Source of the DNA: DASXVU01 sp963732855
Lineage (GTDB): Archaea > Thermoplasmatota > Thermoplasmata > Methanomassiliicoccales > UBA472
Reading direction: 5' to 3'
Assembly (NCBI GenBank): GCA_963732855.1
Contig: CAVTBB010000003.1
Location: forward strand, 248,001-312,000
DNA: 64,000 nucleotides
Positions 16,336 through 25,824 of this stretch are shown in pieces. The position numbers were made by a program, and so were the translations under genes. The notes under the pieces were generated by a model. That model was not told the DNA's origin and did no database searches. It saw only the letters and a program-made list of their open reading frames with translations. Each line of letters begins with the position of its first letter. Position 1 is the first letter of the stretch.

Positions 16336-17310
16336 TTGTACGAACCGATGTTAGCCGCGATGGGTTCCAAGAATGACCTGGAGCGGGAAGGCTATATCTA
16401 CGAGCCGAAACTGGATGGGACACGGGCCATATGTTATGTAGGCTCAACTATGAAGTTCGTCAACCGGCGGGGACATGAGCTGACCGAGCGCTACCCGGAG
16501 TTCTCGTTCCGGGACCAGATCAAGGCTCGATCATGTGTTCTGGACGGCGAGCTGATCGTCTATGATAATCGAGGAAACCCATCGTTCCATCTGCTTCAAA
16601 AAAGGGAGCAGTCCAAGACCTCCATGGCCAAGCTCCTGAGCATCCAGCACCCTGCAACCTATGTCGTCTTCGACATCTTGGAGCTGGAGGGTAAAGAATT
16701 GCTCTCCATCCGGCTGGATGAAAGGAAGAAGATCATGCACGCAGTCCTGCGAGATGGACATCATATGCAGAGCATCGCCTATACGAAGGATGGTAAGAAG
16801 CTCTGGACCGTGGTAGAGCAGAGAAAGCTCGAGGGTGTCATGGCGAAACGTTCCAACTCATACTATGAGCCAGGTAAACGCTCCGACGCCTGGCTGAAGA
16901 TCAAGGCGCTGAAGACGGTGGACTGTGTGCTTCTCGGTTACACGTCCGAGATCCGAACCATATCAGCACTGGCACTGGGCCTGTTCTTTGGTGATGAGCT
17001 CAGGTATGTGGGCCGGGTTGGGACCGGCTTCACGGAAAAATACCTAGAGGGGTTGCGCCCGATACTCGATGGCATGCTCGCGGAAGAACCACCTGTTGAC
17101 AGTTATCCGAACGAGCCGGTCATCACTTGGGTCAAGCCAGAGCTTATTGCGGAGGTGGAAATACTCGAGCTGACCCGGGATAAGCACCTGAGAGCGCCGT
17201 CGTTCCGCCGGCTGCGCAACGATAAGGACGTCAAGGATTGCGTCATTGAGCAGTTGGGGGAAGATAAGGACGGGTTGCCATCAAACTTATCGCGAGCTCT
17301 AGTGCATTAG
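16336..17310 (+). CDS. ligD: ATP-dependent DNA ligase, LigD ligase-domain type
   Basis: The 324-residue enzyme carries only the ligase part of LigD. The adenylation motif is YEPKLDGTRAICYV (lysine nucleophile), followed by LDGELIVYD, YVVFDILELEGKEL, EGVMAKR and the DAWLKIKALKT motif V, then an OB-fold (VGRVGTGF...). Separate polymerase and phosphoesterase domains are absent here. The start appears to be TTG 16336, directly after Ku. It seals breaks bridged by Ku. The 3' end overlaps the convergent gene at 17243-17776 by 68 bases. Confidence 0.92.
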   Translation: MYEPMLAAMGSKNDLEREGYIYEPKLDGTRAICYVGSTMKFVNRRGHELTERYPEFSFRDQIKARSCVLDGELIVYDNRGNPSFHLLQKREQSKTSMAKLLSIQHPATYVVFDILELEGKELLSIRLDERKKIMHAVLRDGHHMQSIAYTKDGKKLWTVVEQRKLEGVMAKRSNSYYEPGKRSDAWLKIKALKTVDCVLLGYTSEIRTISALALGLFFGDELRYVGRVGTGFTEKYLEGLRPILDGMLAEEPPVDSYPNEPVITWVKPELIAEVEILELTRDKHLRAPSFRRLRNDKDVKDCVIEQLGEDKDGLPSNLSRALVH

Positions 17311-17776
17311 CGTCCCTGGAACCGATCAATAGCTTCCGTCCTTCGCCGAGGACCAGGAGCACTCCTTGATTGCCGCTAACGCTGTATGCCTTACCTAGCC
17401 TTCCATATCGAATGCCCCATCCTCCGAAATCGCGGAGTGGATGGTAGGTGACCATTTCGTGTCCAGTTATATCATTCCATGCAATCGTTCTGTCATGCAG
17501 GTGCATGGGGAAGAAACGATAGACCAACCCCTCCCTCTGCACCTCCACCCTAAGGTTGATCGAAAAGATTAATGCAGGGAAAAGAACGCCAGAAAGAATG
17601 AAAATGATTATGAGGAGCTCATTCGAAGCGGGGTTGTCCCCCCACGGCTGACCAAGGAAGATCTGCTGCACGACCGCCCATATGTTTAGCAGGATTATGC
17701 TGGCCATGAATGCCAATAGCCACGGTCGTCGGAGATACTGGACCTCTCTATATACTGCATCATTGTCCATCGCCAA
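17243..17776 (-). CDS. Two-helix membrane protein with PH-like domain (DUF6141-like)
   Basis: The 177-residue protein has two membrane segments (about 18-36 and 50-70) followed by a beta-rich cytoplasmic part with NLRVEVQREGLVYRFFPMHL, IAWNDITG and GWGIRYG...AYSVSGNQGV, the arrangement of small PH-like membrane proteins such as DUF6141. The function is unknown. The downstream end overlaps the convergent ligase gene by 68 bp, so both transcripts must run through each other. Confidence 0.7.
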   Translation of the reverse strand: MAMDNDAVYREVQYLRRPWLLAFMASIILLNIWAVVQQIFLGQPWGDNPASNELLIIIFILSGVLFPALIFSINLRVEVQREGLVYRFFPMHLHDRTIAWNDITGHEMVTYHPLRDFGGWGIRYGRLGKAYSVSGNQGVLLVLGEGRKLLIGSRDANALELAISLMATRPYLPPTAQ

Positions 17777-17985
17777 ACCAATGACGCCCAGTCAATAATA
17801 GTTTTTGCAGAATAGTGACAAGGTCGACATTTTGGATTTGTTTGATGGCCAGTCCTTCTACTATCATTAAGCCTTATCGTATTCAATTGCATTAGATGCG
17901 ACCTCATATGCGAAATAAGGCCCGATTGACAATCCTAAGCTAACCAATACCATTATGATGCCGCCACTCCAACTCTAACCAGGTG

Positions 17986-18411
17986 ATGATCTTGGATTTC
18001 AAGAAGATCCTGGTAGGTATTGATGGTTCGGAGAACTCTAAGCGTGCGGCGATCGTCGCGGCGGATCTGGCGGAGCTCTTCCATGGAAGTGTGACGCTGG
18101 TCTCTGTTGTCAAGCCCGGAGAGTATTCGCTCGCGGTCGAGGACAAGGCATTCATCGAGAGCCTGAAAGAGTTCCATGATGCCCTAGTGAAAGCCTCTAA
18201 GGAAGATATCGAAAGATCGGGTATCGAAGTGGACACGAGAATCGAACTCGGTACACCGTGGAAGGAGCTGACCCGACTGGCTAGAGATAACCACTACGAC
18301 CTGATCGTGGTCGGTTCAAGAGGTGTCGGCCAGTTGGCGGAGTTCCTGATCGGTAGCAATTCCACGAGAGTAGTCCAGCACTCAGATGTGCCGGTCCTGG
18401 TCGTGCCTTAA
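17986..18411 (+). CDS. Universal stress protein (UspA family)
   Basis: The 141-residue protein is a single Usp domain. The first strand is KKILVGIDGSENSKRA and the ATP-binding signature is VVGSRGVGQLAEFLIGSNST (G-2x-G-9x-G-S/T), so this member should bind ATP. It starts at ATG 17986 after AGGTG; a GTG directly before it is an alternative. It is a single-gene unit, the first of three Usp proteins in the window. Confidence 0.9.
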   Translation: MILDFKKILVGIDGSENSKRAAIVAADLAELFHGSVTLVSVVKPGEYSLAVEDKAFIESLKEFHDALVKASKEDIERSGIEVDTRIELGTPWKELTRLARDNHYDLIVVGSRGVGQLAEFLIGSNSTRVVQHSDVPVLVVP

Positions 18412-18414
18412 ATC

Positions 18415-19227
18415 CTACTTAGGGCGGGGACGACGTTTCCCCCTGCCTTTCTGGGATTCGTCATCCTCTTTTATCCTGATCCAGATGCCGAGACCTTCCC
18501 TTTCTATCGAGAAACGGTTAGGCAGTGCCGCGATCAATCCAACCAGGCTGCTCTTGCCATACGTTCTCGGATCAAAGGCCGGTTCAATACGATATAATGC
18601 CTCGCCCAGGTTGCCCAGGTTAACCCGCCCATCATCCCCGACCTTGTTGCGGAAAGCATTGGTGAGCATGTCCAGCGCCTTCTCCGGGCTGGATCCTTTC
18701 TTCAGGTTGTGGCGCTCCACCTTTTTCGGCTCTTCCGTCGCTAGCTCCGGACAGTGTTCCGATTCCAGCTCCTCCTCGACCGGCATGAGATTCTCTATGA
18801 AGATGAACCGATCACACGCCTTTTGGAATGTCGGATGGGTCTTATCGTTCCCCATGCCGATGACGAATAACCCTTCCTCGCGAATCTTCATGGCCAGATA
18901 TGTGAAGTCCGAGTCGCTGGAGACGATGCAGAAGCCTTTGACCACATGCTTATGCATTATGTCCATGGCATCGATGACCAACCCGATGTCGGTGGCGTTC
19001 TTCCCAGACCGGTTTGGAATTACCATTGAAGGGAGAAGCGCGAATTCATGGAGCTTTTTCTTCCAGCACGCCATCTGCGGGCTGCTCCAATCGCCATAGA
19101 CGCGTCTTATTATTACCGATCCATATTTTGATGCCTCGTTCAGCATCTCACCGACCATGTCCGAGTTGGCGTTGTCCCCGTCGACCAGAAACGCGATCGG
19201 GCCCTCGGCGATCTCCTTTTCTGCCAT
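18415..19227 (-). CDS. NYN (PIN-like) ribonuclease domain with LOTUS/OST-HTH domain
   Basis: The 270-residue protein begins with a NYN domain (LabA/PF01936): the acidic residues are in FLVDGDNANSDMV, NATDIGLVIDAM and VSSDSDFTYLAMKIREEG. A second domain (about 175-255), from SPEKALDMLTNAF to ALPNRFSIEREG, resembles the LOTUS/OST-HTH RNA-binding winged helix, and a basic tail ends the chain. This pairing in the same order is known from bacterial and eukaryotic RNA-processing factors. It is probably a metal-dependent RNA nuclease. It is convergent with the Usp gene. Confidence 0.85.
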   Translation of the reverse strand: MAEKEIAEGPIAFLVDGDNANSDMVGEMLNEASKYGSVIIRRVYGDWSSPQMACWKKKLHEFALLPSMVIPNRSGKNATDIGLVIDAMDIMHKHVVKGFCIVSSDSDFTYLAMKIREEGLFVIGMGNDKTHPTFQKACDRFIFIENLMPVEEELESEHCPELATEEPKKVERHNLKKGSSPEKALDMLTNAFRNKVGDDGRVNLGNLGEALYRIEPAFDPRTYGKSSLVGLIAALPNRFSIEREGLGIWIRIKEDDESQKGRGKRRPRPK

Positions 19228-19349
19228 TTTATCCTCTTAAGGTGCATCGAGCTTCATGTTTAACCAATCTATGTACATGAGGTCGTTCACAACTGCATAT
19301 CTTCCTTGATGACCAACCATCACCATGGCTCGGGATGATTCTCATTTAC

Positions 19350-19919
19350 TCATCCATTTTCTGTCGGTTTACCCTGCACCTGATAGGAAAGGATCGCTAC
19401 TCCAGAACCGAACTGCATCGTGTCAATAAGCTTCAGTTTTTGACTTTCCTTTAGCCCTTTGAACATGGACTTGCCGTCTCCTAATATGATCGGGTTTACG
19501 ATGATGCGATATTCGTCTATCAGGCCGAGCAGCGCCATCGCTGACACTATCTTTCCGCTGCCGAATATCACAATGTTCTTGCCTGCCATCCTCTTCATCC
19601 TCAGAATTCTTTTTGGATCAATCTCAGAGACCAAACTGGAATTGTTCCATTCGACCTTGTCGAGAGTTCTGGAGAACACGATCTTGGATAGGCTGTTCAT
19701 CCTTTCCTTGATGTAAGGGTTGTCCACGGTCGCGTTCGGCCAGTAACTCGCCATCATCTCATATGTCACCCTACCGAACAAGATCGTATCTATGGTGCCC
19801 ATCATCTCGATCGTGCGCCGTTCCAGTTCATTGTCCCAGACAAACCAGTCGATCTCTCCATTTGGTCTAGCTATGAAGCCGTCCATCGAAACCATGTTCG
19901 ATACGATGATCTTTCTCAT
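19350..19919 (-). CDS. Dihydrofolate reductase/RibD C-terminal domain protein
   Basis: The 189-residue protein has the DHFR-like fold of the RibD C-terminal family. It opens IIVSNMVSMDGFIARPNGEI, then has TILFGRVTYEMMASYWP, KIVFSRTL and NIVIFGSGKIVSAM (cofactor-binding glycine region). Members are often annotated as dihydrofolate reductase family proteins; the true substrate is mostly unknown. It is immediately followed (44 bp upstream on this strand) by the two-domain SRPBCC gene, and such pairs recur in bacterial operons. Confidence 0.85.
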   Translation of the reverse strand: MRKIIVSNMVSMDGFIARPNGEIDWFVWDNELERRTIEMMGTIDTILFGRVTYEMMASYWPNATVDNPYIKERMNSLSKIVFSRTLDKVEWNNSSLVSEIDPKRILRMKRMAGKNIVIFGSGKIVSAMALLGLIDEYRIIVNPIILGDGKSMFKGLKESQKLKLIDTMQFGSGVAILSYQVQGKPTENG

Positions 19920-19962
19920 GTCAGACTCGCTCCAGATTATGAATGATCATCTTGAACCTCGA

Positions 19963-20964
19963 TCATTTTGATTGCATTTTCTTCAAGAGGTTCGCCATAC
20001 GGTCCATCGTGGCCTCTGAGCCTTCGACCATTCCAGCCCTATACATCCCATCACGATCTTCAACAGTCTGGAAGACTGATGTGTTAGTTAGCTTGGTTTT
20101 GCCTTCGATCTCCTCGAAATATATCGTCTCAAGGAGCACATGGCCCATCATCCCTTCCCATTCCCAGGTATCGATGATCAGTTCAGGGGATTTAACCTCA
20201 TGATAGACGCCATTGAACGCGAACTCGTTCCCTTCGGCATCGTGCTGGATATATCGCCATATTCCTCCCTTCCGGACCTCCATCTTCTCGATGGTGGTCT
20301 TGTACCTTTCTGGCCCCCAGAATTGCGGAACGAGTTCTGGGTCGGTCGAGACCTTAAAAACCAGATCGCGCGGAGCGTCCAGGACGCGGATTACGGTGGC
20401 TGCATGTTTGCCAGGTTCGACCAGCACGAGCGTCTTCATCTGGACGAATATCTCATCATGGATATCCTCGGCAAGTTTATCGAAGGATTGGCTCCATCCT
20501 ATTTCGGCGTCCTTGGCCGTTTCCGGTGGCATGCCGGAATGCTTCAATGTCATCGTGGTCTTGCCTCCGTGCTCTTCCAAGGTGACCAACACCTGCAGCT
20601 CCATCGGGAATTCTCCTGACATACCGTAGTACGTTGCCGGAACGATCTTTCCGTTCTCATCCGCGAACGAATCGGTCATGGCAAGACGTTCCGGCTCGAC
20701 TATCTCTTTATATGTCCCAGTGCCCCAGAAATCCTTCCCTTCCGGCGATCTCATGCAAGAGAGAAATACCCCTCCGACTCGGAGATCTATCTTGGCGGTT
20801 GGGGAAGTGAAATCCTTCGGCCCCCACCAACGCATGACACGCCCGGGCTCTGTCCAGGCTTTCCATACCAGTTCCCGCGGGGCGTCGAAAATCCTGGTGA
20901 TTATGATGTCCTTGCTTAATTTTCCCTTGACCACCTGGCTCATTGATTGGCTATTCATATTCAT
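19963..20964 (-). CDS. Tandem SRPBCC/AHSA1 domain protein
   Basis: About 333 residues hold two START-like domains in tandem. Each opens with the same motif, IIITRIFDAPRELVWKAWT in the first and ATVIRVLDAPRDLVFKVST in the second, followed by a WWGP or FWGP stretch and a VRKGG/LRVGG turn. The two halves clearly arose by internal duplication. Function is unknown beyond likely hydrophobic-ligand binding. I prefer ATG 20964, next to AAGGAAGT, to the TTG at 20985. It probably shares a transcript with the downstream DHFR-like gene. Confidence 0.82.
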   Translation of the reverse strand: MNMNSQSMSQVVKGKLSKDIIITRIFDAPRELVWKAWTEPGRVMRWWGPKDFTSPTAKIDLRVGGVFLSCMRSPEGKDFWGTGTYKEIVEPERLAMTDSFADENGKIVPATYYGMSGEFPMELQVLVTLEEHGGKTTMTLKHSGMPPETAKDAEIGWSQSFDKLAEDIHDEIFVQMKTLVLVEPGKHAATVIRVLDAPRDLVFKVSTDPELVPQFWGPERYKTTIEKMEVRKGGIWRYIQHDAEGNEFAFNGVYHEVKSPELIIDTWEWEGMMGHVLLETIYFEEIEGKTKLTNTSVFQTVEDRDGMYRAGMVEGSEATMDRMANLLKKMQSK

Positions 20965-21231
20965 ACTTCCTTGATCGAGGTGCAATCTTCGATTCTCTTG
21001 AAAATCATGTCAACACCGAATCTAAGGAGGTCGGACATGATGAGACAATGAAATGAGGGAAACGAGATGGATAAGAATATTGTCAATGCCAAAATGCAGT
21101 GTTTTCCTGTTAATGCGCCCATCCGGCGGAACCATGCTTCGTCTTGTTTAAACAGGCACAACTGCAGAACTCTTTTACGCTATCGGCCTTCTCCAAAAAA
21201 CCTTTAGATACCTGTTGCCTTTGGAAAGCCC

Positions 21232-22203
21232 GTGGACAATATCAGACCCAGGGTCGTCGTCTCCAAGTGCATCGAGTTCGACCGCTGTCGATACAACGGC
21301 GATATGATCGGCTCCGAGCTGGTCCGCCGAATGAAACAGAAGGTAGACTTCATACCGGTGTGCATGGAAGTGGAGATCGGGTTGGGTGTCCCTCGTGATC
21401 CAGTACGCATCGTCTCGCTGAAGAACGGCGAGAGGAGGCTTGTCCAGCCGACCACTGGTCTGGATGTGACCGATCGGGCGTTACACTTCTGCGGGCAGTA
21501 CCTGATGGGCCTCGACGAGGTAGATGGATTTCTTTTGAAATCGCGGTCCCCGTCCTGTGGACTACGTGACACTCGGATCTACCCAGAAGGGGAAGGAAAG
21601 GCCCCGATCTCAAAGGAATCGGGATTCTTAGGAGAAGCAGTACTGGGGGCATTCAGTCACCTGGCGGTAGAGGATGAGGCCCGCCTGCGAAACGCGCGCA
21701 TCGCGGAGCACTTCCTGACAAAGTTGTGGGCGTTGGCGAGGTTCCGCGAATTGGACCGGGACACAAACTCACTGATGCAATATCAAGCGGACAACAAGCT
21801 CCTCTTGATGATGTATGGGCAGAACAAGATGAGGCTTCTCGGCAATATCGCATCGAACCGCGAGAAGAGAGACCCCGAACGCGTCTTTGAGCAATATCGA
21901 TCACTATTGTGCGGAGCTTTCGAGAACATACCGAGGTGTACATCCGGAGTCAACGTCTTGATGCACGCTATGGGGTACTACAAAGATCTCCTGGCAGCAC
22001 AGGAGAAGAAATTTTTCCTGGAGACTTTGGACATGTACAGGGACGCCCGTGTCCCTCTGAGCGTCTGCTTGAACCTGATGAAATCATACAACGTACGCTT
22101 CGGGAACCAGTATTTGATGCGCCAGACCTTCTTCGAGCCATTCCCGGGGGACCTGTTGGAATCGGGAATTACCGATTCCTGTGCGCTTAGGGAAATGTCC
22201 TGA
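21232..22203 (+). CDS. DUF523 and DUF1722 fusion protein (YbgA-like)
   Basis: The 323-residue protein joins DUF523 (about 1-150; KCIEFDRCRYNG, FIPVCMEVEIGLGVPR, SRSPSCGL) with DUF1722 (about 190-310; AEHFLTKLWALARFRELDRD, QYQADNKLLLMMYGQ, NVLMHAMGYYKDLL), the arrangement of E. coli YbgA. The conserved cysteines of DUF523 suggest metal or cluster binding; a role in thiouracil/tRNA handling has been suggested for relatives. The start is GTG 21232; a TTTAGATA element about 25 nt before it may be the TATA box, suggesting a leaderless mRNA. Confidence 0.85.
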   Translation: MDNIRPRVVVSKCIEFDRCRYNGDMIGSELVRRMKQKVDFIPVCMEVEIGLGVPRDPVRIVSLKNGERRLVQPTTGLDVTDRALHFCGQYLMGLDEVDGFLLKSRSPSCGLRDTRIYPEGEGKAPISKESGFLGEAVLGAFSHLAVEDEARLRNARIAEHFLTKLWALARFRELDRDTNSLMQYQADNKLLLMMYGQNKMRLLGNIASNREKRDPERVFEQYRSLLCGAFENIPRCTSGVNVLMHAMGYYKDLLAAQEKKFFLETLDMYRDARVPLSVCLNLMKSYNVRFGNQYLMRQTFFEPFPGDLLESGITDSCALREMS

Positions 22204-22253
22204 TTTTCCGAGAGACTGAACAGATATCTTGTCAATTCTGGACAACGATTGGG

Positions 22254-23009
22254 TTAGCTGCCTTCTGGTACGATTTGCGGGCCGGTCGGCTCATGCTCCG
22301 CGATGAAGCGGGCGATCGCCTCATCCTGGTAAGTGAGTATTCCATTCTTTTGGTTCTTTGAGAAATATTCTCTTCCTTTGGGGCCGTTCATGGCCCACGC
22401 CGCTTCTTCCGTGGTGGGCGCTATCAATCTTCTGTCCAGCTCCCGCGGTACGGTCGCCGTGGCCAGGACAAGGTCGATGTCCTTGAGGAACTGCCCCGAA
22501 CCTGCCTCCTTTGGCCAGCCTGTTCTCAGGTAACCGTTCGGATCGAAACCGAAATGCTCGTCGTTGCCGTCCGGCAGTTTGTCCGTTTTCTTCTTAACCA
22601 GCCTTGACCAGGCAAGCTCTATCCGATCATGGTCCTTGAACTGGGGATTCACCACTATCGCGGTGGTCATCCAGTCAGTGCGGAGCTGGCGGCTTTCCAT
22701 GCCCTCGGCCCGCGCCATTGCAATGCCTGCAGACTCAAGCTCGGAGATTTTGGAGAACTTGACCTTGAAGGGGATGGCATAGCCGACACCCATGGTTCGA
22801 CCTTTCATCTCATCCTCCGGGAAGAATGTGGTCGTGCAGCATTTTCGATTGTTCGAGTAACGCCCATAATGGATGGGTAACGAGACCTTTACCTTGGAAT
22901 CCATGTTAAGCCAGTTCTGCCTCCACATGCTCCGCCTTAGGTCCATGCCCTGGTAGTGGTCTTCCCATAGCAGCGAACCTATCACCAGTGCGGCTCCCCT
23001 CATCATCAT
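22254..23009 (-). CDS. Conserved-looking hypothetical protein, 251 residues
   Basis: I do not recognise this protein. It opens GAALVIGSLLWEDHYQGMD, which resembles the first strand and glycine loop of gamma-glutamylcyclotransferase-like folds, and has a SLPIHYGRYSNNRKCCTTTF patch and several tryptophans (TDWMTTAIVV, IELAWSRLV). It is soluble, without signal or membrane segments. It is convergent with the YbgA-like gene and divergent from the Lon-like gene. Codon use fits its neighbours, so coding status is secure although the function is not. Confidence 0.7.
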   Translation of the reverse strand: MMMRGAALVIGSLLWEDHYQGMDLRRSMWRQNWLNMDSKVKVSLPIHYGRYSNNRKCCTTTFFPEDEMKGRTMGVGYAIPFKVKFSKISELESAGIAMARAEGMESRQLRTDWMTTAIVVNPQFKDHDRIELAWSRLVKKKTDKLPDGNDEHFGFDPNGYLRTGWPKEAGSGQFLKDIDLVLATATVPRELDRRLIAPTTEEAAWAMNGPKGREYFSKNQKNGILTYQDEAIARFIAEHEPTGPQIVPEGS

Positions 23010-23114
23010 AACGTTCCACGGACCATAGTTCCCTTACTTAGACCTGATGGTCGGAGCATAGCCTATTTGTAGGGCAGGCTCACATAGAAAAGCCCCTAAG
23101 GAAGGTCTGGTGCT

Positions 23115-25490
23115 ATGGTCAAAGAACTTACTCCGGAACAGTGCCGTCGTGTGTGCTCTGAGCTAACATTCGATTGCAAATCAACGAACAATTTGATACC
23201 GTCTTCGAGAATCATCGGACAGGACCGCGCAATGAAGGCCCTCCATTTCGGTCTCAGGATCAGAAGTAAGGGGTTTAACGTTTACCTCGCCGGGATTCCC
23301 GGGACTGGAAGACGCTCTGCGGCGGTCGATTTCATCAAGGATCTGGCAAAGGACATGCCAATCCCTTCAGACTGGTGCTATGTTTACAATTTCCAGGAGG
23401 CGTCGAAACCGAATGCTCTTGCCTTGCCTGCAGGGAAGGGCAAGGAGTTCAAGGAGGACGTGGAGAAGCTTGTTTCAGCCGTGCCCGCCACGCTCAGGAA
23501 CGCCTTCGAGTCCGATGAGTACACTAAGAAACGCCAGACCACGATGAAGGAGATCGAGAAGGAAAGGGATGAGTTCACCAAGAAGATCAATCGCATGACC
23601 TCCGAGGCAGGATTCCAGATACAACAGACGCCGATCGGCATGATACTCGTGCCCCTGGTTGACGACAAACCTCTTACCACGGAGGAATTCAACCAGCTCT
23701 CGGCGGGGGTGAAAGAAAGGTATCACAAGAAGCAGGAAGAGCTACAGGCTAAATTGCAGAAGCCTTTCGTCCAGGTCCGCGAGCTTGAGGAGAAAGCGGC
23801 GATGACCGTGGAGAAGCTGAACCGCGAGGTCGGACTGTATGTCCTAAACCCGCTGCTCTCTGTGGTGAAAGAAAAATATGGCAGCAACCACGAGGTCATC
23901 GAGTACATCGACGACATAATTAAGGACATATTGGACAACCTGGCTAAGTTCCTCCAACCGGCAAATAAAGAGCAGGTTCCGTTCTTCATGGAAGCGCCGG
24001 ATCCGATGGCCAACTACAAGGTCAATCTCATCGTGGACAACTCGGAACTGACCGGGGCGCCAGTAGAGATCGAGCTGAACCCCTCGTACTACAAATTGTT
24101 CGGAGCTATTGAGAAGGAGGCCCGGTTTGGAGCACTGGTCACCAATTATACCATGATTCGGAAAGGATTGCTCCACAAGGCCAATGGAGGTTTCATCCTG
24201 GTACCCGTAGAAGGGCTTTTCACCGACCCATCGATCTGGATATCGCTTAAGCAGACCATATCTAACGAGAAGCTGGAAATTGAGGAGAAGGAGGCCAGGC
24301 TGGGCTTCATTGCCACGAAATCGTTGATGCCGGAAGCGATACCTTTCGATACGAAGATCGTCATAATCGGTGACCCAAGGGTCTATGATATTCTTTACAA
24401 CGCGGATAAGGATTTCAAGGAGCTTTTCAAGATCAAAGCGGATTTCGATATTTCTATGGAGAGGAATGACGAGAACGTCAAGCAGTACATCACACAGATA
24501 TGCACGCTATGCACAAAGGAGAAGCTCCTACATGTGGACAGAACAGGTCTGGCAGCTATCATCGAATACTCGTCGAGACTGGCCGGAGATCAGAATAAAC
24601 TGAGCACACTGTTTTCCGTTATTGCGGACACACTGCGGGAGGCCGATTTCTATGCCCGAGAGGACAAGTCCAAACTGATAACCAAGGAGCATGTGAATCG
24701 TCAATTGGAGGAGAAGCTGTACCGCTCCAATATGATCCAGGACAAGCTCAAGGAGTTCATCACCAAGGGCATTATCCTTATCGATACGGAAGACAAGGCA
24801 GTTGGTCAGGTCAATGGCCTGGCGGTGCTGGCCACCGGTGACTTTGCATTCGGGAACCCGTCGAGGATCACTGCTTCCATCGCAGTTGGCCGCGAAGGCA
24901 TCGTTGATATCGAACGCCAGGCGGAGATGTCTGGGCCGACCCATACCAAGGGCGTGCTCATCCTTTCCGGTTATCTCAATGACACCTATGCCAGAGAGAG
25001 ACCCCTATCGCTGGCAGCTAGGTTGGTCTTCGAGCAGAACTATGGAGGAGTGGATGGAGATTCCGCATCTTCTACAGAACTGTACAGCCTTCTCTCGGCA
25101 CTAGCCGATGTTCCGATCAAACAGTACATAGCCGTCACTGGGAGCGTCAACCAGAAAGGTGAGGTCCAGGCGATCGGCGGTGTAAATGAGAAGATCGAGG
25201 GATTTTATGAGATATGCAAGGCCCGGGGACTATCTGGCAAACAGGGCTGCATGATACCGAATTCGAATGTTCAGAACCTGATGTTGAAGGAAGAGGTCGT
25301 CACGGCTGTCAAGGCAGGCAAGTTCCATATTTGGCCAGTTAGCACCATAAACGAGGGTATCGAGGTGCTGACGGACATCCCGGCTGGGACAAGGAATGCC
25401 GATGGGACGTTCAAGAAGAACTCCATCAACAATCTGGTGCAGAAGCGACTGGACGATATGGCGGAGCGGAGAAAGGAGTACAAGATCTGA
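23115..25490 (+). CDS. ATP-dependent Lon-like protease (AAA_32 type)
   Basis: The 791-residue protein combines an AAA-type ATPase with a carboxy-terminal Lon protease domain. The P-loop is GIPGTGRRS (residues 60-68), with arginine where most P-loops have lysine, as is usual in the AAA_32 Lon relatives. A long coiled-coil insertion (about 120-260) follows. The catalytic dyad is S650 in DGDSAS and K693 in GGVNEKIEGF, spaced 43 residues as in Lon. It degrades unfolded or regulatory proteins in the cytoplasm. It is followed 16 nt later by the rhodanese gene. Confidence 0.9.
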   Translation: MVKELTPEQCRRVCSELTFDCKSTNNLIPSSRIIGQDRAMKALHFGLRIRSKGFNVYLAGIPGTGRRSAAVDFIKDLAKDMPIPSDWCYVYNFQEASKPNALALPAGKGKEFKEDVEKLVSAVPATLRNAFESDEYTKKRQTTMKEIEKERDEFTKKINRMTSEAGFQIQQTPIGMILVPLVDDKPLTTEEFNQLSAGVKERYHKKQEELQAKLQKPFVQVRELEEKAAMTVEKLNREVGLYVLNPLLSVVKEKYGSNHEVIEYIDDIIKDILDNLAKFLQPANKEQVPFFMEAPDPMANYKVNLIVDNSELTGAPVEIELNPSYYKLFGAIEKEARFGALVTNYTMIRKGLLHKANGGFILVPVEGLFTDPSIWISLKQTISNEKLEIEEKEARLGFIATKSLMPEAIPFDTKIVIIGDPRVYDILYNADKDFKELFKIKADFDISMERNDENVKQYITQICTLCTKEKLLHVDRTGLAAIIEYSSRLAGDQNKLSTLFSVIADTLREADFYAREDKSKLITKEHVNRQLEEKLYRSNMIQDKLKEFITKGIILIDTEDKAVGQVNGLAVLATGDFAFGNPSRITASIAVGREGIVDIERQAEMSGPTHTKGVLILSGYLNDTYARERPLSLAARLVFEQNYGGVDGDSASSTELYSLLSALADVPIKQYIAVTGSVNQKGEVQAIGGVNEKIEGFYEICKARGLSGKQGCMIPNSNVQNLMLKEEVVTAVKAGKFHIWPVSTINEGIEVLTDIPAGTRNADGTFKKNSINNLVQKRLDDMAERRKEYKI

Positions 25491-25506
25491 ACATGGCTGA
25501 GGTCTC

Positions 25507-25824
25507 ATGATCGGGGCCCGATTCATCTCCCCTTCGGAGCTGGAGAAGATCATGCCGATGGTGGAGAGGGGCGAATATCTACTACTAGACATCCGCACGA
25601 TCGGAGAGTTCCGCTCTGGGCACATTAGATGCGCCAGATTGATACCGGTCGAAGAGATCGAACAGCGTTCCGGAGAGCTGGACAAGGAGAAGAGGTTGGT
25701 CATCTACTGCCGGACAGGAAAGCGTTGCCTTCGGGCGGTGTCCTTTCTTGGGAAAGACCGTGCCGAGGTTCTGATCCTGGAGGGCGGATTGGAGCAGTGG
25801 CCATACAATATCGTTTGCGAATGA
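25507..25824 (+). CDS. Single-domain rhodanese-like sulfurtransferase
   Basis: The 105-residue protein is one rhodanese domain. It has LLLDIRTIGEFRSGHIRCA, the CH2A-type DxR...E...GHI motif, and the active-site loop VIYCRTGKRCLRA with the catalytic cysteine. It probably carries persulfide sulfur or senses thiol stress. A GAGGTC motif precedes ATG 25507, and it follows the Lon-like gene closely, so the two may be co-transcribed. Its stop abuts the end of the convergent gene. Confidence 0.88.
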   Translation: MIGARFISPSELEKIMPMVERGEYLLLDIRTIGEFRSGHIRCARLIPVEEIEQRSGELDKEKRLVIYCRTGKRCLRAVSFLGKDRAEVLILEGGLEQWPYNIVCE

